Below are positions 1 to 12,500 of a DNA stretch of 64,000 bases, piece after piece; position 1 is the first letter of the stretch, and every line of letters begins with the position of its first letter. The notes beneath the pieces were generated by a model, which had not been told where the DNA came from, searched no databases, and saw nothing but the letters and a program-made list of their open reading frames with translations. Position numbers and translations under genes: made by a program. Source of the stretch: Stereocaulon alpinum (lineage: Eukaryota; Ascomycota; Lecanoromycetes; Lecanorales; Stereocaulaceae); NCBI GenBank assembly GCA_018257865.1, contig JAEUBA010000019.1, forward strand, positions 326,736 through 390,735, read 5' to 3'.

Positions 1-1894
1 TTCTCGAAGATGCCGCTACCCCGGGTTTTCGGACATATCAGGTTAGTACCTTTTGAGGGAAGGCAAGCGGCGATGTTATTAGCCTGAAGTTGACTGGTCG
101 CTCCAAACTTTGCCAAACTCATGTACCTATCAACTATCGTTAGTCAGAGACGAAGTGGTATGATGAACCTAATATTTTGAATAAGTTATTTGAATGTAGG
201 CATTGTCGGCGGAGCGATGTCGTCGGGCAATCATGCTGCGATCGCGATGAAGATCGCTTGCGTGGAAATTGCATAAGTCAACAGCGCTGATCGATGTCTC
301 GTGAACTCTTTTCCCGAGCTCTGGCGTAAAAGTCCCGTGTTGGTCGAAATAGGCAGCCTCTGCCGCTGCTTTTTTCAATGGTCGCTCAGGCTAGTCCGCC
401 ACCAGAGGCCCGCAATCCTTGAATCCGTAAATCCTTGAATCCTTGATTATTGCCCTCGACTACCCTTGACTACTCACTCAGCAGATCACGAGCTGATCCT
501 TGTACGTCCGGGGTCTAGTCTTCCTGCACAAAACACCCATGTGTGCTTAATGGATAATCCATGCTTCCATTCTTGCCTCTTAGATGAAAAGTAACTTACT
601 CCTGCGTTTCTCACACCGTTCGAGTGCCAGGATACTGCAGAATCTGCAGCTTTGTAGGCGGCTCTAACTCGGGCTAGGGTCGCAACGGTACGGCGCTATT
701 GATGCGTGTTCCTGCTGTACGGTGTTAACCCCCCCCCCCCCCCCCCCCAAAACTCCCAAAACTCCCAAAACTCATTGCTGTTATTGCCAAATAATTTCCA
801 TTGCTGGGCCTGGTATTGGCGTCGGCGTACCTAGTCCAGAGGAACCACTCACACCCAACGCCCGAACACCCCATCATCCCAAATCCTGCGGCCAGTGAAA
901 TCTAGCCAATGCGCATGACGGCCGATCTTACGCCAATACTATCTCCACGCGAGAGCCAGGCTCGGCTTTTGCTTCCATCCACCAATCACTTCCGGGCGGT
1001 AGAGAACCGCCTCCGTGACGTCGAATTGTATTCACTACCAACGCCTTCTCTACCCCTACACCTCACAAAACTGGGCTCAATTGATCGCAGTACATACAGT
1101 GTCGCGCAGTGTTTTTGCGTCGCGAACCAGCCCATGATCTTTGATCACTGCATTGGAAGCACCACAAGCCCCCCCCCCTGGCATCCTCGTCACACTCGCC
1201 TTCAACACATCCAATACATGACCCCCCCTGCCGCCCCACCAACAGAAGGAACAACGGCACCGTTAAAGTTAGATTGAACCGCCGAGATCAATTTCGCCCA
1301 TACCTTTCTGAACGAATACAAATTAAAATCTTTCTATCCCTGCGAAGACTCGAATCGACGCCCAGCCGAGCGCTTCGCCGTGTTGGACTAAACTACCTCG
1401 AGGATTCGCACCCAGGCCTGCGTCTCGTATAGTCTCACAACCTGCACAGCACTTAGAATCATAACCTCAAAGATCCATTCGCTGGGCGATCATTCGAGCA
1501 GCCTGGTGCCGTCTGTCTGTTCATTGCGAAGTCGGAAGCTGGATGACGGCTGGCTGCATCTGCACGACAACGTTTATCCGCACGGATCTATAACGATAGG
1601 GTGAGCAACTCAGACTCAACCTTTACTTTGAGTTTCTCTTAATTGATTCGCATGCTAATCTGCTCACAATGGCAGTGCCCATCGCGATTGTGTCATTGGT
1701 CAAGTCAACCCATGCGATATACTACTCGTGCTCGAGTCCAAATCCTGGTTCTACAAACATTTGATGATACTTCCTGTCTCTTGAAAGGTCACGAAGGCCT
1801 TAATTGGACGGGCGGTAGACTGCAAAAGCCATAACTTCTCTTTTCTTCTCAGGACTCAATTCAACCGACTCCTCAGTACCGTTCTGTCGTTACA
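1..1894. other. Left-end intergenic region and leader of the zinc-finger gene
   Basis: I see no supportable gene here. Short open frames such as 909-1277 have no family resemblance. The last 300 bases are probably leader and promoter of the regulator at 1895; a tract ending TTCTTCTCAG near 1853 could be the acceptor of a 5'-UTR intron. A homopolymer and short tandem repeat near 729 is listed separately. Confidence 0.5.
729..772. repeat. C20 homopolymer followed by a 9-bp tandem repeat
   Basis: Twenty consecutive C residues are followed by about three copies of the unit AAAACTCCC. This is a microsatellite-like tract in non-coding DNA. The C run is a likely site of length polymorphism and of sequencing or assembly error. 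Confidence 0.9.
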
Positions 1895-4800
1895 ATGCTA
1901 TCGGATATGACGGCGGCTTGTGAGGCTGACATCACAGATCCATCGAAAAACGCAGGTGCTTCTGGAAGCGCCATAGGCGTTGACAGTAGCAGTGCTACCA
2001 CAGGAAATGCTGGTGGTAAGTGGACCTCGACGAATGTCCTTCTCAGCTCTCAATGGTTCCGAAATCGCCCAATTTCATGCTGATCATAGTACTAGCTCGG
2101 CCACACGCTAAGTCGTTGAACGGGCCTCAGAATATCAACCCAAGCTTTCCGCCCCCAAAGACAGACAAGCCTAGGCCGCACGTCTGCGCCACATGTACAC
2201 GATCCTTTGCACGTCTTGAGCATCTGAAGCGGCACGAACGGTCACACACAAAAGAGAAACCCTTTGCATGCCCTGAATGTACACGATGCTTTGCGAGACG
2301 AGACCTGTTGTTACGGCACCAGCAGAAGCTGCACATGACCGCTTTACCGGCATCTCGGCAGAGGGGCGCGAGACGAGAGAGTACAAGCAGCACCGCTCCC
2401 GGTGGTTCTGCACGAGTCCGTAAGAATTCAATTGCAAACAATGCTTCTGGGACCACAGGAAATGGTTCCATGCGTCCAAGAGCCAACACTATAAGCCATG
2501 TAGACAACACGACGTTAGGGATGCTGGCGGCTGCAAATTCATCAGTCTCTGGGCATGAAGGCGTTGGTCTTGGTATGGGCACTTATTCTGGCATGGGTGG
2601 CCTTCCTGGCGTTGCAAACTATCATTCTCGAGGGATGTCAAGTGCGGCAAGGCATCATGGCAAGCCGCACGTGTTGCCGAAGCTTGAGACCAAGAACCAT
2701 AACATCAATGTTAGTGCAAGTCTACGCACCGCTCCTGCATTTGGAGGGTTTGGAGGGGAGATGGATATGGAAAGCTTCTGGCTGGGGAACACGGTGAACC
2801 CGGCAGAGCTCCATTTCTCGGACTCCCCGCATATGGGTGCATTTGACCCGCAATCACCATACCACCAAGGCTTTGCTGGGGTTCGCCAAGGCCATGCAAC
2901 AATGGATAGCGATGGGAACTTTGGATGGTTGAATACCTTTGAGAATCAGATGACATTCAACAACTTTAACGAGCAGGCTATCGATGGGTCCTCACCGTCC
3001 GCAATCAGCACTGGCAGCCCTGGTGCGATGAGCGAGGTCATGCTTGATGGGTCAAACAACCCTTTGAGCAGTTCAGGACCGTGGCAAAACGGCACAATGT
3101 CCCAAGCCTCCTTCGCGCCACCGTACTCTATGGATCTACCTGGACCCACGTTTCTTGAAATGTATCCGCCCAGTCAACTATCTCCAAAATCTTTGAGCGC
3201 CCAAATGGTGAATACCGATCAGTATTTTGCCACTCCAACACCTCTGACCTCCCAGACACCACTATCAATGTTACCTGGCATGGGTACTCAGTATTTTCAC
3301 CCATCAATGACTGCTAAACCAGAAACTCCTAGCAACTCCGCCGCATCAATTAGCAGCAGCAATCGTCAGAGCTCGGTAACATCAGCATCCACGGACTCCA
3401 TCACTGATGCCACTCGGCAAGCTCTTCTTGCAACGCTTTCTCAGCCATCTATGTATGGTTCTTTAAAGGTCACCCAGCCTCAGGCATCTTCGCCTCTCTC
3501 ACCAGGTTTTCCGACGAAGCCGCGGCGCATGAGTAATGTGCCTCTTCCAAGTACTTATGACCTACAGCGCTACGTAGCTGCATACATACAGTATTTTCAT
3601 CCTCATCTACCTTTCCTACACATTCCGTCACTTAACTTCGACTCGCCAGCATTCACCAGCAATCTGCGAGCGTCCAGTGGTCATTTTACTTATGGTCATT
3701 CTGCCATAGCTGGAGGCGGAGGCTCTCTTATCCTTGCGATGACGGCTATTGGGGCTCTCTATGAGTATGACTTTACTGCTTCTAAGGAGCTATTCGAAAT
3801 GGCGAAGAAAATGATACAGCTGTATCTGGAGGAGCGCCGCAAAGCAGACATGTCCGCAGCCTTGAAGGGTAATCACGTTGCTACGGAGGCCTCGGTTCAT
3901 AATACACCTTTGTGGCTCGTACAAGCAATGCTGCTCAACGTCATCTATGGTCACAATTCTGGTGACAAAACCCTTGCTGGCATCGCTAGCACGCATTGTG
4001 CTGCTTTGATCAACCTGTCTCGAGCTGCGGGCCTTGCAAAACCCTTGCCAGAATATCTTAGCGGCCATGAAGCTTTTCAGCGCCTAAAGCAAGAAGACAC
4101 ACAAATGGGTGGGGATGAGATGCGCGCTTCACAGTGGAACGGTGCGGGGTCTTACAACATCCTCGATGCTCAAAATCAATGGTATCATTGGAGGCTTGGG
4201 GAGGAACGCAAGAGAACGCTTTATGCCGTCTTCATATTGTCAAGCCTTTGTGTCTCAGCCTACAATCATGCACCAGCATTGATGAATTCCGAAATAGGAC
4301 TTGATCTTCCTTGTGATGAGAGTCTATGGGCCGTGGACTCTGCTGAGGGATGGCGCTCCCTTGGGGGTTTTGTAATTGCAGAGCAGAGGTCCATATCATT
4401 TGCTTCCGCATTAAGCTCTCTACTGACTGCTAGTCAACGGCCACAACTGAGGCAATACCACAACTCACAGCCTTTCGATGAAGCAAACCTAAAGTTTGAG
4501 AATCTTCCAGAAAGCGATATAAAGCCAAGCACATTCGGTTGTCTCGTTCTTATCAACGCTCTGCATAACTACATCTGGGAAACGCGGCAACGACACATGG
4601 GCCGACAGTGGACGACCCAGGAAACCGAAGCGATGCATGCTCATGTCGAACCAGCTCTGAGAGCATGGCAGGCAGCGTGGTCAAGCCATCCTGAACATAG
4701 TGTGGAAAGACCGAACCCCTTTGGTGCTAGCTGTCTCTCTGCGGATTGCATTCCATATCTGGACCTTGCGTATGTTCGATTGTTTGTCAACCTCGGCCGA

Positions 4801-5630
4801 TCGAAAGAAGCTTTCTTCAAGCGAGACTTCGACGCTATGGCCGATGAACTAGCTCGCGGCGCTGAGATCGTTCAACATGCAGATCATTCTCCGAGCTCCA
4901 GCCCCAGCGGTGGCAGCTCGGTAGCTGCGACCAGTACCACTGGTAGCTCTCCAGGCATAGATACTACGCAGATCAAGTTGGAAAACGCTACAACAACAGA
5001 CTTCAATTCAGAGCAGCCTTCCAGCTCTGGTCAATGCTCAAAACGGGAACGGCATCTGCGAAAAGCAGCCTTCTGCGCAGTCAACGCTCTCATAGTGTCT
5101 GATAAGCTCGGTGTCACCTTTGCGGATTTCAGTTCACGGGAACTGCCACTCCAGTCAGCGCTATGCGCTTTCGACTGTGCTCAAGTAGTTGCAGAATGGG
5201 TCTCAACTGTACAACAGCGGGTAGGTCGGTATCTAGGCATACTTGGCAGAGACGTGTTGGACTATACGGCAGTTCCAGCAATCATGCTTCTAGAAGAAGA
5301 CGATTGCAAACTTCTGGAGAAGATCAATGACGTCCTCGCCAGCGCCGAGATGAAGCTAGCCGAGAGTGGGACCATGGATATGGCACCAATGTCGACTCAA
5401 AACTGTCCAGGCATGGATGACGGCGGATTTGGAAGCAAAATACTACTCCTCCATGCCCGCCTGTTTGATAGAGCATCTGTCTGGCCGAGTAAGTTTCACC
5501 TGACTCCTTTGTCACGAACGTCTGCTAAAATCAAGTAGTCACCCGAGAGATGTCTCAATCACTTCGGATTCAAGCCTCGCACATTAGAGAAAAAGAGATG
5601 ACCTCAATAGCCATACCGCATTCGACGTAA
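1895..5630 (+). CDS. C2H2 zinc-finger / Fungal_trans transcription factor (ADR1/RSF2/AmdX-like)
   Basis: Model: exons 1895-2015, 2090-5488 and 5539-5630, 1203 aa; both introns have GTAAGT donors and keep the frame. Two tandem C2H2 fingers lie at about residues 71-121 (first finger starts HVCATC; linker HTKEKPF), the DNA-binding arrangement of yeast Adr1 and Rsf2 and of Aspergillus AmdX. A Ser/Gly/Asn-rich middle follows. From about residue 530 to 900 there is a Fungal_trans (PF04082)-like region beginning LQRYVAAYIQYFHPHLPF. A last small exon after 5539 adds ITREMSQSLRIQASHIREKE, the kind of tail found in this family; without it the protein would end in intron sequence. An in-frame stop upstream supports the start at 1895. 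It is likely a nuclear regulator of metabolism. The family is clear, but the target genes and precise orthology are inference. Confidence 0.88.
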
Positions 5631-6682
5631 ATAGTACCGACCACGATGTTCGAGTTGAAGCTAAACTTACCATACGATCTCATGGCGTTACGAGCATGAT
5701 CGACCAGTACAGTCATTACGATACCCCCAAAACTGTAAAATCTACAGCAGCGAAAAAGCGCGACTTTAAGACACGAAAAGTGTTTATAACTGCATGCAGA
5801 CGACGACACATTCTTGTACATTCTTGCAAAGCCTGAAAGTCTTCTTCTTCTATTCAATGTTGATACTAACATGTCCATATTCATTTCGGATTTGTTCCCA
5901 GGGCGGAATTTTCATGACTCATGAGGTGTGGCTTGCGTTACTTATGGTGGTCCTTTTGATGGGCTGTCTCGGATGACAATAGGCTGGATATTGGGGACGG
6001 GTTTGTGAAGAAGAGATTAGGAGCACTGTATGCACTCGCTCTTACATAGCAAGGGACAAAAGTAAATATCGAAATTCTTGATCTGGATTACATGACCATT
6101 CTCGGGGCCGTTGGCAACCACCAGCACCTCGCATGTGTGTGCTACTGGGCATAATCACCGCCAACATGAGTAGAAAACGAGTGCAGGCTTGGTAAGTATC
6201 ATAATAATACTATAATAGCACCAGCATATTGTATCATCAAAAGACAGCGTCCAAATCTTTTGCACAAGATTTTGTATCGACCTGTTTAGGTAAGCCAAGT
6301 TTATAAGCAGCTCCGGAGCCTCATACTTAGCATAGCGTAGGCCAAGCGAGCTTATTGGAGCAGCCAATAATAGCATGCTGAAGCAATGGAACGAGGGCCA
6401 TCTTCATTAACAGATTCCAAGATAATGATTATCATCCAATCCAAATACCTAGCAAACTAGTCGCTCTTGATTCGTTTCAGCCTTTTGTGACGTGTTCATC
6501 AGGATAAAGATGCATGAAAGGGGTCATGCATGCACAGCCTCCATGATCGCCAACACGAAAGTACCGTGAAGGATGCGCCAAGCCAAATACTTGAGCTGCA
6601 AAGGCTCAGTCCTCTTCACTTTGTAACAAGACTTACTCAATCGACTCCGACAAGGACTTTCCTATGCTACATACATATCATC
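5631..6682. other. Intergenic region between the regulator and the transglutaminase-like gene
   Basis: About 1 kb with only short open frames and no recognisable protein, RNA or repeat. It presumably holds the 3' end of the upstream gene and the promoter of the downstream gene. I see nothing else in it. Confidence 0.5.
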
Positions 6683-8731
6683 ATGTCTGTTGAGAACCAG
6701 ACATCCTCCGTCCAGGCCCGTATCGCCGCGCTCAACCTCTCTCATGTGGGCAGAGCTCCTGTAACCGCGGATGGAAGCCCAGCTGAGAAACCCCCAACAT
6801 ATCTGAGAAGTCAGTCTACCAGCGTTACCATTGTTCAACCTTTGGGAAGTAACAGCATATCCAACAATGGCATTGGCAATGAGCCCAACGGCCCCAGAAG
6901 AGACGGAGTACTGCCACCACCTACAAACATCATACGAACTGGTCAAAAGTTGACGCAGCCTACAAAACCAGCAGTGGCGCCACCTCCTAGAGTGCCTACG
7001 AGAAAGCAATATTCTCAACCGTCCCCAGCTCTGCCCCCTAGAAGACCATCTGAACAGTTGAGCAGAAAGGCTTCCAATGAGTCCGTCTCATCTACCTTTT
7101 CGAACATCTCGTCGATGTCTGCCTTGTCAAATGGGACTGCCAGAACGTACACGTCGAGAACGCCTTCCATCGACAACACTAACAGAGTGAAAGCCCCCGT
7201 TTTCGATCCTGCGACGTTACCACCACTGCCCCCGAAGCGGACGAAGGATGACGCGGAGAAGAGATTTCAGGATATCGAGAAGTCGAAAGCTTTCCCAGGA
7301 TACAGAGAGGCGGAGAAGGCAAGGCTACATTCGAAGGCTACGAATTCGACGCCACATGTTGCCAGGGTAGAAGTGGCACCTCCGCCTGCAATGCCAGCGC
7401 TGCCACCAAGGAGACCCACGCGGCAAGCCTCAGCAGAAGCCCCAAGGCACAAGATATCGGAGCAGCCACCTCCAATGCCCGCGAGATCAGCTCTTTCCTT
7501 CGGTATGAACAAGGCTGACGGCCATGATACTACGAATGGGGTCAACGGAAGAGCCCCCACCCCTTCATCGGCCAAGAACGGAGCTCCACCCCCTGTGCCC
7601 CTCGCCTCAAGACCGGACATATCGAAATTGCACGCTACGAAACCAAAACCTCAGCCTCAAGCACCCGCCTCAGCATCATCCTGCCTCCTATGCCGAGACT
7701 TCTCCGCCGTAGATGCCCACGCTGACAAATTCCCACGCCAAAACGTCCCTTCTCTAGACTGGCTAGCCACCCAACTCACCTCCCCCTTCCAATCCCCAAC
7801 AGACCAAGCCCGCGCCATATTCACCTGGCTTCACCATAATATCGCCTACGACGTCGTTAATTTCTTCGCCAACAACATCCAACCCTCCACTCCCGCATCC
7901 ACCCTAGCCTCTGGTCTCGCCGTCTGCGAAGGCTACGCGGGTCTCTTCACAGCCCTAGCCGCAAAAGCTGGTCTCCAATCTGTCGTTGTCGTCGGCCACG
8001 GCAAAGGCTTCGGTTTCTCCACCCTCCAGGCCGGTGATCCCATACCATCAGAGTCCACGGGGCACGCGTGGAATGCCGTCAAAATAGACAATGGGTATTG
8101 GAAACTCATCGACCCATGCTGGGGCGCCGGCCACATCGCTGGGAGAGGTCAACCCTACACGGCATCTTTCTCTCCGCGCATGTTCACCATGACAAATGAG
8201 GACTTTGGACTCCGCCACTTCCCACAAAACAAGTCTCAATTCTACATTCCCCGACCACCAACCTGGGAAGAATACATAGTCGGCGACACAGGCGGCGAGC
8301 TCCTCCAAGTCTACAGCGGCGTCGCCGAAGAAGAAGGCATCTCCGAAACCTCCTTCCTCCCCAAATACCGCACGCTCCCCACTTCCGCCTCCGCCCACGC
8401 CGGCCCCACAATCCGCTTTCAATTCTCCCGCATCTGCGAGCACTGGGATCCCATCCGCAACGGCCAGGGGAAACCCTACGTCTTCATCCTCTCTATCCAC
8501 GGCATCGACGGACGAGAAGACGATTTCATCCCTTTTGAAACAAATGGCCTTTTCTGGTGGGCGGATGTCGTGCCGCAGAAATTGGGAGCACGAGGACAGA
8601 GTGTCACTGCTTTTACGGTTAAGACGGTTAATGGGCAGAGTGGACGCGGACTGAGTGTGGATGAGTATCGGATTGCGAAGGGACGGAAGGCGATGGGGTT
8701 CGGGGGGTTGGCGAGTTGGGATCTGATCTAA
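6683..8731 (+). CDS. Transglutaminase-like (Cyk3/KY-type) proline-rich protein
   Basis: Single exon, 682 aa from the ATG at 6683. An earlier in-frame ATG at 6530 is less likely, because the conserved-looking start is MSVENQ followed by VQARIAALNL. The first 370 residues are disordered and proline-rich, with repeated PPLPPKR/ALPPRRP-type SH3-ligand motifs. The transglutaminase-like core begins near residue 370. Its probable triad is complete: Cys415 in AVCEGYAG, His461 in GHAWNAV and Asp477 in LIDPCWG. A beta-rich C-terminal region follows. Fungal Cyk3 is a cytokinesis protein with an SH3 domain before such a core; here there is no SH3 domain, only SH3 ligands. A role in the cortex or cytokinesis is therefore inference. 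Whether the protein is an active enzyme is unknown, although the triad is intact. Confidence 0.8.
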   Translation: MSVENQTSSVQARIAALNLSHVGRAPVTADGSPAEKPPTYLRSQSTSVTIVQPLGSNSISNNGIGNEPNGPRRDGVLPPPTNIIRTGQKLTQPTKPAVAPPPRVPTRKQYSQPSPALPPRRPSEQLSRKASNESVSSTFSNISSMSALSNGTARTYTSRTPSIDNTNRVKAPVFDPATLPPLPPKRTKDDAEKRFQDIEKSKAFPGYREAEKARLHSKATNSTPHVARVEVAPPPAMPALPPRRPTRQASAEAPRHKISEQPPPMPARSALSFGMNKADGHDTTNGVNGRAPTPSSAKNGAPPPVPLASRPDISKLHATKPKPQPQAPASASSCLLCRDFSAVDAHADKFPRQNVPSLDWLATQLTSPFQSPTDQARAIFTWLHHNIAYDVVNFFANNIQPSTPASTLASGLAVCEGYAGLFTALAAKAGLQSVVVVGHGKGFGFSTLQAGDPIPSESTGHAWNAVKIDNGYWKLIDPCWGAGHIAGRGQPYTASFSPRMFTMTNEDFGLRHFPQNKSQFYIPRPPTWEEYIVGDTGGELLQVYSGVAEEEGISETSFLPKYRTLPTSASAHAGPTIRFQFSRICEHWDPIRNGQGKPYVFILSIHGIDGREDDFIPFETNGLFWWADVVPQKLGARGQSVTAFTVKTVNGQSGRGLSVDEYRIAKGRKAMGFGGLASWDLI

Positions 8732-9539
8732 ACTGCTCCCTTTAGATACTTACTGCTGGGACTACTCGATGAGCATAGGACTTAAGGGTACTGTGAATTC
8801 GCATAGCCTGGTTTGCTTCGGTACTGCATTGCACGGAACGAAATGCAATTGACAGAAACGTACTACTCCACACCATACCATACCTTCCCTTCCCTTCCAC
8901 CCACCCACCCATCCCACAAAACCATAACCCACTCCCCCATAAACCCAACAAACTACAAAAAACCCCTCTACCAATCTACCACCCTCTTCACCGCACAGCC
9001 CATCGTCCACGCCTGCGCACTTATCCATTCCCGCACCACGCGCTCATCGCGCGTATCGTAACAAAAGAAGTCAGCTGCGGTATAGCGCGTTCTCGTATTG
9101 CTCTACACGGTTATAGCTAGCTAGCTAGCTTTCTTACCTAATATTTGAGATGGGGGAGGTGGCGCGGAGGATGTGCGAATGGTCTGGTTTCGGGAGGTTC
9201 AGGAGGGAGGGTTGGGGTATTTAGGGGGAATGTTGAGGAGGTAGAAGTGTTTGGTTTCTTGGTGGTACTTGCGGGATGAGATGGGATGAGATGGGATAGG
9301 GAATGAAGAGAAAAGAGAGGAGAGGAGAGCGTTAAGGTAGGGTAGGGTAGTTTTTAGCGTTATTTGTGCGATGGAATGTGGTGTGGTAGGCTGTGCTGTG
9401 CTGTGCTATATGCGATCCAAAATGCATGTAGGCTGTGTAATGCTAGATGCTAGATTCCACCTCCGGTAAATGCAATGCAAAGCAATGCCAAAGACGCCTT
9501 TCCCCCCTCTGATGAGATCATATCAAGATAAAGCTCGCG
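8732..9539. other. Intergenic region with simple-sequence patches
   Basis: No gene is seen. The stretch contains low-complexity patches: AGCTAGCTAGCTAGC near 9114, a GATGGGATGA-type repeat near 9275-9300, GGTAG repeats near 9335-9352 and GTGCT repeats near 9390-9408. It lies between two genes whose 3' ends face each other, so terminators of both are expected here. Confidence 0.5.
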
Positions 9540-12500
9540 TCAGACGTCGCTGTCCATCGCACTTCCATCCTCAGATCCGCGAGATCCGTCATCCTGAATC
9601 ACTTCACCCTCAGCACGCTTCAGAAGAACGTCCTGCCAATCCTTCCCTCCAGATTGCAGCACCGCGCCAAAGTTGGTAGTGTTAGGGAACCACCTCTCCC
9701 TCCTCGTATTAGCTTTATTGCCACCTTCGAGCGCTGCACGACTGGCTCGTGTCGTGCGTGCTCGTTTACCGTCGTTTAGCGGGTGCGAGAGGAGAGAGCT
9801 GAGCTGGCGTCGTTGCTCTTCTAGTCGTAGGTCGTAGGAGACGATTGAGCGGGCATATGGGGCGAGGTCTTCTGCAATTACTGAGATGGGGCCATCGAAG
9901 GCGGAGATTTGGGGACCTTTGGGTATGCCGAGGACAGGTTTTTGAGAGCGCGCGATTGGGTCGAATGCTGGTGAGATTGTGGCTTTGGTCATGCGGTTGT
10001 GATGGAGGGTTTCTTGGACGGTTTGCGGGATCATGTTATATATCATTTGGTCCATTAGTGGGTTGGGGTCATCGTTGGAACAGTTGCGGCGAGAGATTCG
10101 CCGCGCACATGTCCTGAGAGTGAGTGCCAATGAATCGCTCAGGCCAGTCTGGTCGATGACCGGGTCGGCTTGGAGTACGTTTGAGCCTTCAATATAGTTG
10201 TGGCGCATATTCTCTGTCAGCTCGGGCGTGGCAGTGTCAAGCAGAATCTGAAATTGTTAGCATGGTGAGTACTCTCTCAAGACTATCCACTGACCGTATC
10301 GAACCCTCGGGAGACACAGGATGGCAAAACGTCTGCCGCACTAAGAGCTTCGCAGGCTTGCTCGAAGTTACACAGCGCCTCCACTGCCTGTCTTGGCGAG
10401 GTCTCTTCGAGGCACGTAGGCCCATGCACCGCAAGAAAGCCTTCCGAAGCTCCAATATCAGTTCTCCAACCATTCCAGGCTTCTGAAAGAAGTTCCGTTT
10501 CCTGAACCAAGGAATGTTCTGATTGCAAAGGTTTGGATTCCCCACTCAGCCATCCCATGCCGCGCTGGTACGTGCCTTCACTGACAACACGGATCGACTC
10601 GCTATTTCGATTCTGAAGACCGTCCGCAGCTGATTTGATCAGCATCCACTCCAGCCCTCCTTTGGTATCACCTATGGCCATTTGACAAAAGAAGTTCAGC
10701 TCAGCTAAGGACGCGCGCAGATCGGACCCTTTGGCTTTATAAAGCATCGATACTGCGTCTCGTGGAAGCAGATGGCCTTCGTTACAAGCGACGAGCAGTA
10801 AGTAATCTGTGGCAAGTTGTTCCGCGGGCGGGCCAAAACGGAAGATAGCGTATAAAGCCATGTCGTGCAGTGGTAATAGGCTTTCGTCAGAACATGTCAT
10901 GATAACAGGTCGCTTAGACTGTGCCAACAAATCAAGAACAGTCGTCCAAAACATTTTGTCCTCTTCAAACAGCACATCGACTTCTTCCAGAAGGATGAGT
11001 GACTGCTTCTGGCTTTTTGGTTTCTTAGGCTGCTCATTCGACTTCGGCATACCCTTTCGTGGACTTGATCTCTTAGTCGGTGGCTTTTTCTTTGGTCCTC
11101 CTGTAGACTTGAAGAACGAATTCATAGTTCCCTGTCGCCCAGATTCGAGATCCCGTTGCAACTTCTCGTTCACTAGCTGCTGTTCCTCGCTGTCATCCTT
11201 TGCCACGGTCGCTTGATCATCTGGGTCTTGTCGCACGAGGTGATTCCGAGTCATATCACCCACTTTGTCTAGAATGTCTCTACCACTTCGTCGGCTAGCT
11301 GCGTTGATCTCGAATATCTCAAAGCCGAGCTCTTGAGCCACTGCATAGATTGCAGCAGACTTCCCACATCCGTGAGGACCGCTGATAACTACAGCATTAC
11401 TGCTTCGGTCGTTGTTGCCTAGACTTCCTGTAGCAAGCCCAGAGCGAATGACAGACTTCTTCAGCAGGAAATTGCTGGATTGAAAGTCTTCCGGATCGGT
11501 GACCTCATCCATTAGACTTGCTTCCTCATCGCTTGAGACCACAAAACCATCTAGCTCTTCTGCTCTTTTCCGTTTCCTCTTGGTAGCACCACGCCCTCCC
11601 GAGGCTACCGAGGAATCCCTGGTCCTCAATCTCCCATGTTCCCGACATTCGACCGACGTAATTGTTAAGCCTTTCAACCAATTCCTTAGAAGGATCACAT
11701 CTTGACTTTGCTGTAACACGTGCTCGGTGGCTTTAGGTGTATATTTGTGGGTCCAATCCTGGGTTTCGCACTCAAACTTGTCGAATGCAGTAAGCGAAAC
11801 TGCTATGTGGTCATACAAATGCTGCAGCACAGGGGGGGCAGCTGATTGAAACGGTCGTGAGCTGCTAAGCTCATCCACGTCTGGATCTTCGGCCAGCTTC
11901 AAAGCTGACCTTGAGCCCAATCTTGGAAGCACGGCCTGCTGCAATTCTCGGCCAGTCATGAGCCGTCTCAAGGGTCGTCGAAATTCGCGCCCGTGCCGCG
12001 ACTGAAATGTCTGAGATACTTGTTTGTCCAAAAGATAGATCCAGACCAAGTCAACGTAAGGTTTCAGGACTTCCTCTTCCTCCTGGACGCGGATTTCGAC
12101 GCTCTTCATTTTACGCACAGCATTCGTTGCTCCACGAGCTTGCGTCGGACTTGCTGGCCTCGCCAGTGAGATTTGTGGACGCCCTACATGCATCATATCT
12201 GCAGGAGGCCAAATTGGCTCGACTGCGCCAGGGAATCGAGATATTCGTGCGTGATCCGAACCGAAAGCATTGCACCCAAATGTAATTCCACCGACAGGAT
12301 TATCAGCAATGTCTGCAGGCCTGCTGTTGACTCTAGCCTTCCTAGGACTAACATTCTTTTTTTGCTGTGCTGTAGGACCAGCGTCCAGCTCATGTCTCTT
12401 TTGGTCATTACTTGTTGTCTTGCTGTGCTGTAAAGGGGCAACGGCTGGCCCTCCGAGGAAGAATGGATGCGTAGGTTTTGGAGGTTCCATTGGCTTAGTT

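Noticed and set aside
1340..1415. tRNA-like segment on the minus strand with a B-box-like GATTCGAGTC, matching ends (TGCGAA/TTCGCA) and a following TTTT.
   Set aside because: The T-arm and anticodon stems do not pair and the A-to-B box spacing is short, so it cannot fold as a tRNA.
2127..2582. 151-codon minus-strand frame across the zinc-finger region.
   Set aside because: Shadow of the C2H2-coding strand; no motif of its own.
8048..8500. 150-codon minus-strand frame.
   Set aside because: Antisense to the transglutaminase-like core; a composition artefact of the C-rich coding strand.
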